Shown here piece after piece: positions 42,611 to 50,851 of a stretch of 64,000 bases of DNA (position 1 is the stretch's first letter; each line of letters begins with the position of its first letter). The DNA comes from Nocardia ignorata NBRC 108230 (GTDB lineage Bacteria; Actinomycetota; Actinomycetes; Mycobacteriales; Mycobacteriaceae), in NCBI RefSeq assembly GCF_001612905.1, contig NZ_BDBI01000024.1, forward strand, positions 186,001-250,000, in the 5' to 3' direction. The position numbers and the translations under genes are program-made. The notes below the pieces were generated by a model. That model was not told the origin of the DNA. It was given only the letters and a program-made list of their open reading frames with translations, and ran no database searches.

Positions 42611-43815
42611 GCGTCGACATCGACAAGCTCTACGCCGCCCGCCTGCACGCGATCCGGGCGCGCCCCTACCTGGCGACCGCGCTGTTCGTCCTGCACCTCG
42701 TCGAATCGCGGCAGGTGCCGACGATGGGCGTCGACCGGTACTGGCGGTGTTATGTCGCACCGGGTTTCGTCGACCGCACACCGGTCGAGGAACTGGCCTC
42801 GGTGTTGGTTCACGAGGTATCGCACCTGTTGCGCGAACACCACGAGCGCGGCGAACGCTTCGCCCGAGCACACAATCTGGACGGACCGGCCGAGCAACTG
42901 CGCCGCAATATCGCCGCCGACGCCGAGATCAACGACGACGCCTTCGGCGACGGCCTCGTCGTCCCCGAGGGCGCGGTCACGCCCGCACGGTTGGGGTTGG
43001 CCGAGGGCGAACTGATGGAAGAATATCTGCGGCAGTTCCGCCTCGGTCGCCTTACCGAGGACATGGCCTGGCTCGACTGCGGCAGCGGTGCCGACGGGGC
43101 GGACCGCCCCTGGGATCTCGGCCCCGACGGCGCCGACGGGCTCGACACCCAGGAACGCGACGCGGTGCGCTTCCGCGTCGCCCAGGCCATCATCGGCCGA
43201 CCAGGCGACGCACCCGCGGGCTGGCGGCGCTGGGCGGAGGAGGCGCTGCACCCACCGCAGCCGTGGCGCGATCTGCTCGGCGCGGCCCTGCGCTCGGCGG
43301 CGACCGCGGCGGGCGCGGGTGCCGACTACCGGTACGGGCGACCCGCCAGGCGCGCGGCGAGCCTGCCGGGGGTGGTGCTGCCGAGTCTGCGCCGGACACC
43401 GCCACGGGTGGGGGTCGTCATCGATACGTCGGGGTCGGTCAGTGACGACGAATTGGGCAGTGCCCTACTGGAAGTCGCCGCGATCACCCGCACCCTCGGT
43501 GGCCGCCGCGACCTGCTCACCGTGTGGTCGTGCGACGCGGCCGCCCGCATCGCCGACCCGGTGTGCCGCGCCGAGGGAATCACCCTGATCGGAGGCGGCG
43601 GCACCGACCTGCGGACCGGATTCACCCGCGCCCTGCGCACCCGACCGGACGTCCTCGTCGCGCTGACCGACGGCCAGACACCGTGGCCGTCGGCGCGCCC
43701 GTCCTGTCGAACCGTCGTCGGCCTGTTCCGCCGGGAACAGGCTGTGTCGGAGAACGATCCGTACTACGTGCCCGACCGACCGCCCGCGTGGGCCAGAGTG
43801 GTCCGGATCGGCTGA
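42607..43815 (+). CDS. HExxH metallopeptidase-like/vWA-like protein (DUF2201 type)
   Basis: 402 residues. The N-terminal metallopeptidase-like domain carries 'LVHEVSHLLREHHERG' (HExxH at 69-73) and a possible third ligand in 'NIAADAEIND'. A linker rich in Asp/Gly follows, then a vWA-like domain with MIDAS 'GVVIDTSGSVSDDEL' (DxSxS, Asp272) and 'LIGGGGTDLRTGF', 'VLVALTDGQTPWP'. This is the standard partner of MoxR ATPases in many bacteria. Whether the HExxH is a working protease is unknown. Start ATG 42607 is inside the preceding stop. Third gene of the cluster. Confidence 0.88.
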   Translation: MSVDIDKLYAARLHAIRARPYLATALFVLHLVESRQVPTMGVDRYWRCYVAPGFVDRTPVEELASVLVHEVSHLLREHHERGERFARAHNLDGPAEQLRRNIAADAEINDDAFGDGLVVPEGAVTPARLGLAEGELMEEYLRQFRLGRLTEDMAWLDCGSGADGADRPWDLGPDGADGLDTQERDAVRFRVAQAIIGRPGDAPAGWRRWAEEALHPPQPWRDLLGAALRSAATAAGAGADYRYGRPARRAASLPGVVLPSLRRTPPRVGVVIDTSGSVSDDELGSALLEVAAITRTLGGRRDLLTVWSCDAAARIADPVCRAEGITLIGGGGTDLRTGFTRALRTRPDVLVALTDGQTPWPSARPSCRTVVGLFRREQAVSENDPYYVPDRPPAWARVVRIG

Positions 43816-43862
43816 GGTCATCGCTCGGTGTCGCCGCCCGCCTGTCCGTGGCGAGTCCTCGA

Positions 43863-44249
43863 TCAGGCGGTGCGGCGTGCCCGGATCGGCGAGACCAGCA
43901 TGAACAGCCCGGTGAACAACATGGCCGCCAGCGGTATCAGCGGGAGGTAGGAGACCCACACGATCGGATCGGGCAGTGACAGCGCCACGATCGTGGCGAG
44001 CACGGCGAGCGTGAACACCACCCCCGACCAGCGATGCGCCTGCCGCGCCCGCCCGATGATCGGGCGCCGCCGACCGCGCACGTACATCCACGCACCGGAA
44101 ACGAAGAGCCCGGCGAGCGGGACCAGCGGCAGGTAGGACACCCACTGCGGACCGCGCAAGGCAAGCACCAGCACGGTGACGACCAGCGTGGCGAGAAAGG
44201 TGACGGCGATCAGCCGGTGCGCCCGGCGAACCCTGGCGGTTGTGTTCAT
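43863..44249 (-). CDS. Small membrane protein built from a duplicated two-helix unit
   Basis: 128 residues and four predicted membrane helices. Halves are alike: 'RRAHRLIAVTFLATLVV' and 'WVSYLPLVPLAGLFVSG' in the first, 'RQAHRWSGVVFTLAVLA' and 'WVSYLPLIPLAAMLFTG' in the second, separated by a basic loop. The AHR motif precedes each first helix. No family recognised; possibly related to small cytochrome-like or DUF membrane proteins. It converges on the vWA gene. ATG 44249; no strong ribosome site. Confidence 0.7.
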   Translation of the reverse strand: MNTTARVRRAHRLIAVTFLATLVVTVLVLALRGPQWVSYLPLVPLAGLFVSGAWMYVRGRRRPIIGRARQAHRWSGVVFTLAVLATIVALSLPDPIVWVSYLPLIPLAAMLFTGLFMLVSPIRARRTA

Positions 44250-44766
44250 GGGGACGACATTTCCACGCCTGGATCACCGGAGCTTCTCGATTCCTGATCG
44301 CTTCGGCACCCAGTGTCAGCTGTGGCACACATCACAGTTGCGTAGCAATTCGGGTCAGAACCTTTTCGCGAGCTTGGGTAAGTCTTTACTATTGATCCCG
44401 GCCCGTTTCCGAGGGCTCTTCTCGCAGCTCAGTGTCTGTTGCCAGTGCATGTTCGACCGATGAACCGGACGCCTCACCGCTCCGGCGAAGGAGAATGATG
44501 GCTACCCTCGATGGTTCGGATGTTGTGAATTCTGCGCTGCCGCACTCTGTTACGGCCATTCGGCGCGTCACGGCGGCGGGGTGGTGTGTCCCGGCTCACC
44601 GATAGCGAATTGCTGTGGGCCACAACACGATGGCGGCAAGATTATGGCCACTCCCACTGTTGTTGCGGCACACTGGTTTTGCCAAATCTTTACCAATAGA
44701 TTGATCACCTATGCCATTCCTTCCCGGTTCGCCGTCGCACCGGGGTTCCCTGCGCGAAGGAGAGAC
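44250..44766. promoter_or_regulatory. Long upstream region of the SulP-carbonic anhydrase gene
   Basis: 517 bases, locally AT-richer. Two related blocks occur: TCTTTAC-1-ATTGATC (44383-44397) and TCTTTAC-6-ATTGATC (44687-44706). CGAAGGAGA is also repeated, before a 35-codon frame at 44498 and before the sulP start at 44767. This suggests a duplicated promoter/start region. No other gene seen. Confidence 0.4.
44498..44605 (+). CDS. Possible 35-residue upstream peptide
   Basis: ATG 44498 to TAG 44605, starting MATLDGSDVV and ending AGWCVPAHR, with AAGGAG four bases before the start. It is the only short frame in this region with a good ribosome site. It might be a leader peptide for the SulP gene or the relic of a duplicated gene start. 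No homology recognised. Confidence 0.3.
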   Translation: MATLDGSDVVNSALPHSVTAIRRVTAAGWCVPAHR

Positions 44767-46989
44767 ATGTCCGTAGATCAAGATCTCGCTCCGCCCGAGC
44801 CCGAGGTCGCGCCGCTACCCGAAAAGCCGTCCCGCCCACCGCGGTTGCAGAACATAGTGCGTCATGATCTGCCCGCCTCTATTGTCGTCTTCCTGGTCGC
44901 GTTGCCGTTGTCGCTCGGCATCGCGGTCGCCTCCGGCGCGCCGGTCGCCGCCGGACTCGTTGCCGCTGTGATCGGCGGTATCGTCGCCGGTTCGCTCGGC
45001 GGTTCGGTCCTGCAGGTCAGTGGTCCCGCCGCCGGACTCACCGTCGTCGTTGCCGAATCTATTACCCAGTTCGGCTGGCGGACAACCTGTTTCATCGTCG
45101 CCGCCGCCGGTGTGCTGCAGATCCTGTTCGGGCTGAGCCGGATCGCGCGCGCCGCCCTCGCCGTGGCGCCCGTCGTGGTACACGCGATGCTCGCGGGCAT
45201 CGGAATCACCATCGCGCTGCAGCAGATCCACGTGCTGCTCGGTGGTTCCTCGCACAGCAGCGCATGGCGCAATCTCGTCGAACTGCCCGGTCAACTGCTG
45301 TCCGTGCACGGCGGCGGCGCCCTCGTCGGCGCCGTGGTGATCGCGGTGATGCTCGGCTGGAAGTACGTCCCACCGGCCTTGCGCGCGGTGCCCGGCCCGC
45401 TCGTCGCGGTGGTCGTCGGCACACTGATCTCGTTCTTGTTCACCGACATCGACCGCATCGTCCTCGACGGCTCGATCTTCGACGCCCTGCAACTGCCGCA
45501 GCTGCCCTCGGGGAACTGGGCGGGCGTGGCCATGATGGTGCTCACCATCGCGCTCATCGCCAGCGTGGAGAGCCTGCTCTCGGCGGTCGCCGTCGACAAG
45601 ATGCACACCGGTCCGCGCACCGATTTCGACCGTGAACTCGTCGGCCAGGGCTCGGCGAACGTGCTCTCGGGCCTGGTCGGCGGCCTGCCGATCACCGGTG
45701 TGATCGTGCGCAGTTCGGCCAATGTGGCCGCGGGCGCGCGCTCGCGTGCCTCGGCGATCATGCACGGTGTCTGGGTGCTGGTGTTCTCCGTGGCACTGGT
45801 CGGGCTGGTCGAGCAGATCCCGATGGCCGCGCTGGCCGGTCTGCTCATCGTGATCGGCATCCAGCTGGTGAAGATCGCTCACATCCGGTCCGCCAAACGT
45901 ACCGGTGACCTGCTGATCTACCTCGTCACGGTGCTCGGCGTCGTATTCCTGAACCTGCTGGAGGGCGTGCTGCTCGGGCTCGGGCTCGCCTTCGCGCTGC
46001 TGCTGTGGCGGGTGGTGCGGGTGCAGGTGAGCGCGGTGCCGGTGGGGGCGCGCTGGCTGGTCCGCATCGACGGATCGTGCACCTTCCTCGCACTGCCCAA
46101 GCTGTCCTCGGAACTGGCCAAGGTGCCCGCCGGTGCCGAGGTGACAGTGGAGATGACCGTCGACTTCCTCGACCACGCCGCCTTCGAGGCCATCGAGGAC
46201 TGGCAGCGTCAGCTGGAAAGTTCCGGCGGCCGTGTCGATTTCGTGGAGATCGGCAGTGCGCGGATGGCCGGTGCCGACGCGGCGCCGCCCGCCCGCGGCT
46301 TCGGGCGGCAGGTGTGGGACGAGTTCCTCGGACCGTGGCGCCACCGCGCCTCCGGTGGCGACGCGCTGCGGGCCGGTGTGTCGGCCTTCCATCGCAGCCA
46401 CGCCCACGTGGTGCGGCCGCACCTGGACGGGCTGCGCGACCGGCAGGACCCCGACTCGTTCTTCCTCACCTGCGCCGATTCTCGGATCGTGCCCAACGTG
46501 ATCACCTCCAGCGGCCCCGGTGACCTGTTCACCGTCCGCAACGTGGGCAATCTGGTGCCGATCACCGGCGACCACTCCGTCGAGGCGGCACTGGCGTTCG
46601 CGCTGGACGAACTCGCGGTGCGCTCGGTGGTGGTGTGCGGGCACTCCGCCTGCGGGGCGATGAAGGCGGTCTACACCGGCGCCGACGCCGAGGGCGGGCT
46701 CAGTTCCTGGCTCGCGCACGCCGAGGCCAGTCTGGAGCGGTTCCGCGCGGGTCATCCGGTGGTCCGGGCGGCCAGGGCGGCGGGCTTCGACGAGGTCGAC
46801 CAGCTCAGCATGGTGAACGTGGCCGTACAGGTGGAAACGCTGCGTCGTCATCCCGCGGTGCGGCGTGCCGTCGAGGAGCGTGGACTGGTCGTGTCGGGGC
46901 TGTTCTTCGACATCGCCGGTGCCCGGGTGCTCGAGGTGACCGCCGACGGCGTCCGGACCATCGACGGTGACCTCGGCGTCGGACTGTGA
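44767..46989 (+). CDS. SulP-family anion transporter fused to a beta-carbonic anhydrase
   Basis: 740 residues. The N-terminal 430 or so are a SulP transporter: 'LPASIVVFLVALPLSLGIAVASGAPV', 'GSVLQVSGPAAGLTVVVAES', 'VESLLSAVAVDKMHTGPRTDFDRELVGQGSAN' order. A short STAS-like segment follows, then a beta-carbonic anhydrase with the zinc ligands Cys in 'LTCADSRIVP' and His/Cys in 'VVCGHSACGAMKAVYTG', and the Asp-Arg dyad in ADSR. The fusion indicates bicarbonate transport coupled to CO2 hydration. ATG 44767 follows GGAGAG; the frame is open from 44581 without similarity. Rv3273 is a comparable mycobacterial fusion. Confidence 0.93.
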   Translation: MSVDQDLAPPEPEVAPLPEKPSRPPRLQNIVRHDLPASIVVFLVALPLSLGIAVASGAPVAAGLVAAVIGGIVAGSLGGSVLQVSGPAAGLTVVVAESITQFGWRTTCFIVAAAGVLQILFGLSRIARAALAVAPVVVHAMLAGIGITIALQQIHVLLGGSSHSSAWRNLVELPGQLLSVHGGGALVGAVVIAVMLGWKYVPPALRAVPGPLVAVVVGTLISFLFTDIDRIVLDGSIFDALQLPQLPSGNWAGVAMMVLTIALIASVESLLSAVAVDKMHTGPRTDFDRELVGQGSANVLSGLVGGLPITGVIVRSSANVAAGARSRASAIMHGVWVLVFSVALVGLVEQIPMAALAGLLIVIGIQLVKIAHIRSAKRTGDLLIYLVTVLGVVFLNLLEGVLLGLGLAFALLLWRVVRVQVSAVPVGARWLVRIDGSCTFLALPKLSSELAKVPAGAEVTVEMTVDFLDHAAFEAIEDWQRQLESSGGRVDFVEIGSARMAGADAAPPARGFGRQVWDEFLGPWRHRASGGDALRAGVSAFHRSHAHVVRPHLDGLRDRQDPDSFFLTCADSRIVPNVITSSGPGDLFTVRNVGNLVPITGDHSVEAALAFALDELAVRSVVVCGHSACGAMKAVYTGADAEGGLSSWLAHAEASLERFRAGHPVVRAARAAGFDEVDQLSMVNVAVQVETLRRHPAVRRAVEERGLVVSGLFFDIAGARVLEVTADGVRTIDGDLGVGL

Positions 46990-47021
46990 CCGGCCGGCGG
47001 TCGGCTCGTTAGGCTGAGACA

Positions 47022-47501
47022 ATGACCAGCGAGCCGACCGCCGACCGCGCCGAATCCGACACCGTGGCCACCGCCTCCGGCTCGCCCGGACGGTGGGACG
47101 CGATCAAGGAACGCGGGCGCGCCTTCCGGGAAGGCATTGCCGCCCGCCCTATCCTGAACGCCGGCTACCGCGTCGCCATCGGCGTGATCGGTGGGTTGGT
47201 GCTGATCGTCGGGATCATCACGATCCCGTACCCGGGACCTGGCTGGGCGCTCGTGTTCGCGGGCTTCGGCATCCTGGCCACCGAGTTCATGTGGGCACAC
47301 CACACCCTCACCTGGGTGCGTGGCAAATACCGGATCGTCATGGACTGGTACACCTCACGCGGCTGGGTGATCAAGACACTCGGCGCGGTCGCCACCTTCG
47401 CCCTCGTCGTCGTGACGTTGTGGCTGCTCGGCACATATTCGATGGTCGGCGGGTGGATCGGAGTCGATTGGCCATGGTTGCGCAGTCCCCTGATGTCGTG
47501 A
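47022..47501 (+). CDS. PGPGW-motif membrane protein (TIGR02611 family)
   Basis: 159 residues with an acidic N-terminal tail, two central helices and one C-terminal helix. The family motif is in 'IITIPYPGPGWALVFAGFGIL', followed by 'ATEFMWAHHTLTWVRGKY'. Function unknown. ATG 47022 lies six bases after TAGGCT, so leaderless expression is plausible. Its stop overlaps the iron-sulfur gene that follows. Confidence 0.85.
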   Translation: MTSEPTADRAESDTVATASGSPGRWDAIKERGRAFREGIAARPILNAGYRVAIGVIGGLVLIVGIITIPYPGPGWALVFAGFGILATEFMWAHHTLTWVRGKYRIVMDWYTSRGWVIKTLGAVATFALVVVTLWLLGTYSMVGGWIGVDWPWLRSPLMS

Positions 47502-48130
47502 GCACGGCCCCCGGCCGCGCGCTCATCGATCCCGCCTGGATATCGGCCAGGATCACCGAGATGAGCCGCTCGTGGGGCACCGAGACCCGGCGCGTCGGCG
47601 GCACCCTGTGGTGGTGCATGGTCGCCTCGGCGCTGGTCGAGCCCATCACCTCTGCCTACGCGAAGGGCTGTCCGGCCCCGCTGGCCGCCCTCGACGACTT
47701 CGAGTGCGAGATCCGCCCGGACGGGGGAGTGGAGCGAGTGCGGTTCCGCGCCTTCGCTCCCGCCTGCGAAGCCGTGCGACGGCCGTCCCCCGGGGACACC
47801 GCTGTCGGTGCCGCTTTGCGCGAGACGCTGGCAGTCGTGATCCCGCAGGTAGCGGCGGTTTCCGGGGCGGCGGTGCCTGCCCTGTGGGCGATCGTCACCG
47901 ACGCCATCGGCAACCGGGCCCTCGACGCGGGCGCCCGGGCAGCGGGCGAACAACTCGCCGCCGAGGTCGGTTCCCGGCTACCCGCCCCACGCTTCGTCAC
48001 CCTCGCCGACCGCACGTTCGTCAAGCGGATCTCGTGCTGCCTGGTCTACGAGGTCCCCACCTGCACCATGTGCACCAGTTGCCCCAAACGCCCACCCGCC
48101 GAGCGCACGGCCTTGTTGTCGCAAGCCTGA
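47474..48130 (+). CDS. (2Fe-2S)-binding protein, FhuF-like C-terminus
   Basis: 218 residues from ATG 47474 (GGAG ten bases upstream), or 210 from GTG 47498, which overlaps the previous stop by four bases. The C-terminal 'SCCLVYEVPTCTMCTSCPKRPP' matches the FhuF-type cluster site (CC-x8-C-x2-C-x2-C, one cysteine more than usual). FhuF proteins reduce ferric siderophores, so iron release is possible. The rest has 'GGTLWWCMVASALVEPIT' and no membrane helix. No iron-uptake gene is adjacent. Confidence 0.75.
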   Translation: MVAQSPDVVSTAPGRALIDPAWISARITEMSRSWGTETRRVGGTLWWCMVASALVEPITSAYAKGCPAPLAALDDFECEIRPDGGVERVRFRAFAPACEAVRRPSPGDTAVGAALRETLAVVIPQVAAVSGAAVPALWAIVTDAIGNRALDAGARAAGEQLAAEVGSRLPAPRFVTLADRTFVKRISCCLVYEVPTCTMCTSCPKRPPAERTALLSQA

Positions 48131-48167
48131 TCCCCGGGATCCATCCCACCCCCAGTAGAGTTGGGCG

Positions 48168-48210
48168 CGGTGCGGGGATGGCCCGCACCGCTGTGGGGTC
48201 CGCCCCACAG
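48168..48210 (+). promoter_or_regulatory. Two adjacent hairpins in the thrS leader
   Basis: CGGTGCGGG/CCCGCACCG (48168-48176 and 48182-48190, loop gatgg) and CTGTGGGG/CCCCACAG (48191-48198 and 48203-48210, loop TCCG) are perfect stems abutting each other. They end 26 bases before the GTG of thrS. No U-run follows, so action at translation or RNA stability is more likely than termination. Confidence 0.5.
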
Positions 48211-48236
48211 AACGCGACGTCAAGGAGAGCATTCCC

Positions 48237-50294
48237 GTGACCACCTCTGCACCGATCAGCCCAGTCGCGCTCGTCACCGTGCCGGCCGGGACTACCGCGG
48301 GCGCGGCGGTGCGGGAAGCGGGTCTGCCGACCAAGGGCCCCGACACCGTCGTCGTCGTGCGCGACGCCGAGGGCGCCCTCAAGGACCTGTCCTGGGTTCC
48401 CGAGGAAGACGCCGAGGTCGAGCCCGTCGCCGCGAACACCGAGGACGGGCGGAGCGTGATCCGGCACTCGGCCGCGCATGTGCTCGCCCAGGCGGTGCAG
48501 CAGGAGTTCCCCGAGGCCAAGCTGGGCATCGGTCCGCCGATCAAGGACGGCTTCTACTACGACTTCCGCGTCGAGCGGCCGTTCACCCCCGAGGATCTGG
48601 CCAAGCTGGAATCCCGGATGAAGAAGATCATCAAAGGCGCGCAACGGTTTTCGCGCCGGGTGGTCGAGGTCGACGAGGCCCGCGTCGAGCTGGCCGGTGA
48701 GCCGTTCAAGCTCGAACTCATCAGCGACAAGTCCGGCATCGACGACCCGGAGATCATGGAGGTCGGCGGTAACGAGCTGACCATCTACGACAACCTCGAC
48801 CCGCGCACCGGTGAGAAGCTGTGGGGTGACCTGTGCCGCGGCCCGCACATCCCCACCACCAAGTTCATCCCGGCCTTCAAGCTCACCCGTTCCTCGGCCG
48901 CGTACTGGCGTGGTGACCAGGACCGCGAAGACCTGCAGCGCATCTACGGCACCGCCTGGGAATCGACCGAGGCGATGGACGAGTACCTGCACCTGCTGGC
49001 CGAGGCCGAGCGCCGCGACCACCGCAAGCTGGGCCTCGAGCTCGACCTGTTCTCCTTCCCCGACGAGCTCGGCTCGGGCCTGCCGGTGTTCCACCCCAAG
49101 GGCGGCATCATCCGCAAGGAGATGGAGGAGTACTCGCGTCAGCGCCACATCGATGCGGGCTACGAGTTCGTCAACACCCCGCACATCACCAAGGGCGCGC
49201 TGTTCGAGACCTCCGGCCACCTGGACTGGTACCGCGACGGCATGTTCCCGGCCATGCACCTGGACGCCGAACTCAACGACGACGGCACCGTGCGCAAGCC
49301 CGGCCAGGACTACTACGTCAAGCCGATGAACTGCCCGATGCACAACCTGATCTTCCGGGCGCGTGGCCGTTCCTACCGTGAACTGCCGCTGCGGATGTTC
49401 GAGTTCGGGTCGGTGTACCGATACGAGAAGTCCGGCGTGATCCACGGCCTGACCCGGGTGCGCGGCATGACCCAGGACGACGCCCACATCTACTGCACCA
49501 AAGAGCAGATGCACGGCGAGCTCACCACCACCTTGAACTTCGTGCTGTCGCTGCTCAAGGACTACGGTCTCGACGACTTCTACCTCGAGCTGTCGACGAA
49601 GGACCCGAAGAAGTTCGTCGGCTCCGACGAGCTGTGGGAAGAGGCCACCGAAACCCTGTCGAAGGTGGCGTCGGCCTCGGGTCTCGAGCTGGTCCCCGAT
49701 CCGGGCGGCGCCGCGTTCTACGGCCCGAAGATCTCGGTGCAGGCCAAGGACGCGCTGGGGCGCACCTGGCAGATGTCGACCATCCAGCTCGACTTCAACC
49801 TGCCCGAACGCTTCAACCTCGAATACACCGCTTCCGACGGCACCAAGCAGCGCCCGGTGATGATCCACCGTGCCCTCTTCGGTTCCATCGAGCGGTTCTT
49901 CGGTGTGCTCACCGAGCACTACGCCGGTGCGTTCCCCGCGTGGCTCTCTCCGGTGCAGGTCGTCGGCATCCCGGTGGCGGAAAACTTTGTGCCGCACCTG
50001 GATTCGGTGATCGAGCGGCTGACCGACGCCGGTGTGCGCGCCCAGGTGGACCGCAGCGACGACCGCATGCAGAAGAAGATCTTCAACCAGACCGCGCAGA
50101 AGGTGCCGTTCATGCTGCTGGCCGGTGCCCGCGACGCGGAGTCCGGCGCGGTGAGCTTCCGGTTCCGCGACGGCACCCAGGTCAACGGTGTGCCCGTCGA
50201 CGACGCGGTGGCCACCATCGTGGCCTGGGTCGGCAACCGGGAGAACGCCTCGCCGACCGCGGAGGGCTTCGAGATCGTCAAGGCGAGCTCATGA
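48237..50294 (+). CDS. thrS: Threonine-tRNA ligase
   Basis: Charges tRNA-Thr. 685 residues, the usual length. TGS domain (residues 1-65), the editing domain with 'RHSAAHVLAQAVQQEFPEAKLGIGPP' (HxxxH at about 80) and 'GDLCRGPHIPTT' (Cys/His of the second editing motif), then the class II core with 'MNCPMHNLIFRARGRSYRELPLRMFEFG' (Cys zinc ligand) and 'HGLTRVRGMTQDDAHIYC', and an anticodon domain. GTG 48237 has AAGGAG nine bases upstream. It heads a six-gene operon with overlapping junctions (HIT, pgsA, patA, pimA, NUDIX). Confidence 0.97.
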   Translation: MTTSAPISPVALVTVPAGTTAGAAVREAGLPTKGPDTVVVVRDAEGALKDLSWVPEEDAEVEPVAANTEDGRSVIRHSAAHVLAQAVQQEFPEAKLGIGPPIKDGFYYDFRVERPFTPEDLAKLESRMKKIIKGAQRFSRRVVEVDEARVELAGEPFKLELISDKSGIDDPEIMEVGGNELTIYDNLDPRTGEKLWGDLCRGPHIPTTKFIPAFKLTRSSAAYWRGDQDREDLQRIYGTAWESTEAMDEYLHLLAEAERRDHRKLGLELDLFSFPDELGSGLPVFHPKGGIIRKEMEEYSRQRHIDAGYEFVNTPHITKGALFETSGHLDWYRDGMFPAMHLDAELNDDGTVRKPGQDYYVKPMNCPMHNLIFRARGRSYRELPLRMFEFGSVYRYEKSGVIHGLTRVRGMTQDDAHIYCTKEQMHGELTTTLNFVLSLLKDYGLDDFYLELSTKDPKKFVGSDELWEEATETLSKVASASGLELVPDPGGAAFYGPKISVQAKDALGRTWQMSTIQLDFNLPERFNLEYTASDGTKQRPVMIHRALFGSIERFFGVLTEHYAGAFPAWLSPVQVVGIPVAENFVPHLDSVIERLTDAGVRAQVDRSDDRMQKKIFNQTAQKVPFMLLAGARDAESGAVSFRFRDGTQVNGVPVDDAVATIVAWVGNRENASPTAEGFEIVKASS

Positions 50295-50845
50295 GCGAGC
50301 AGGCCGAGGCGTCGGCGGGCTCCATCGTCGATGCAGGGGCGGGCAGGCCCGACCGGTTACAGCGGATCTGGACGCCCTATCGGATGTCCTACATCACCGG
50401 CGAGGTGAAGCCCAAGGACGCCACCGGGCACCCGTTCACCGACATCCCCAAGATGTCGGACGAGGACGGGCTCATCATCGCCCGCGGCGAGCAGGTGTAC
50501 GCCGTGCTCAACTTGTACCCGTACAACCCAGGGCACATGATGGTGGTGCCGTACCGCCGGGTAGCCGACCTGGAGGACCTCACATCCGCTGAGAGCGCGG
50601 AACTGATGTCGTTCACCCAGCAGGCCATCCGCGTGATGAAACGGGTCTCCCGGCCCGCCGGATTCAACGTGGGCCTCAACCTGGGCGGGGTGGCCGGTGG
50701 TTCGCTCGCCGACCACCTGCACCAGCACATCGTTCCGCGCTGGGGCGGGGATGCGAACTTCATCACCGTGGTCGGCGGGGTGAAGGTGATGCCTCAGTTG
50801 TTGCGTGAGACGCGGCAATTGCTGGCGGAGGCGTGGGAGGAATAG
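50291..50845 (+). CDS. HIT-family Ap4A phosphorylase-like protein
   Basis: 184 residues of the histidine-triad family. 'DGLIIARGEQVYAVLNLYPYNPGHMMVVPYRR' and the triad 'HLHQHIVPRWGGDANF' (HxHxH). The M. tuberculosis ortholog in this operon position, Rv2613c, is an AP4A phosphorylase, so phosphorolysis of diadenosine tetraphosphate to ADP and ATP is expected. The pairing with thrS is logical because aminoacyl-tRNA synthetases make Ap4A. ATG 50291 overlaps the thrS stop. Confidence 0.85.
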   Translation: MSEQAEASAGSIVDAGAGRPDRLQRIWTPYRMSYITGEVKPKDATGHPFTDIPKMSDEDGLIIARGEQVYAVLNLYPYNPGHMMVVPYRRVADLEDLTSAESAELMSFTQQAIRVMKRVSRPAGFNVGLNLGGVAGGSLADHLHQHIVPRWGGDANFITVVGGVKVMPQLLRETRQLLAEAWEE

Positions 50846-50851
50846 GACACC

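Noticed and set aside
41236..43251. 671-residue minus-strand frame
   Set aside because: Antisense to the MoxR and vWA genes, which have clear motifs; no motif in this frame.
44815..47022. 735-residue minus-strand frame rich in His/Asp/Gln/Arg
   Set aside because: Antisense to the SulP-carbonic anhydrase gene; composition is that of a shadow frame.
48121..48236. T-box riboswitch before thrS
   Set aside because: The two stems are too short and no T-box consensus or specifier loop can be seen.
48021..49997. 658-residue minus-strand frame
   Set aside because: Antisense to thrS; no signature and no ribosome site.
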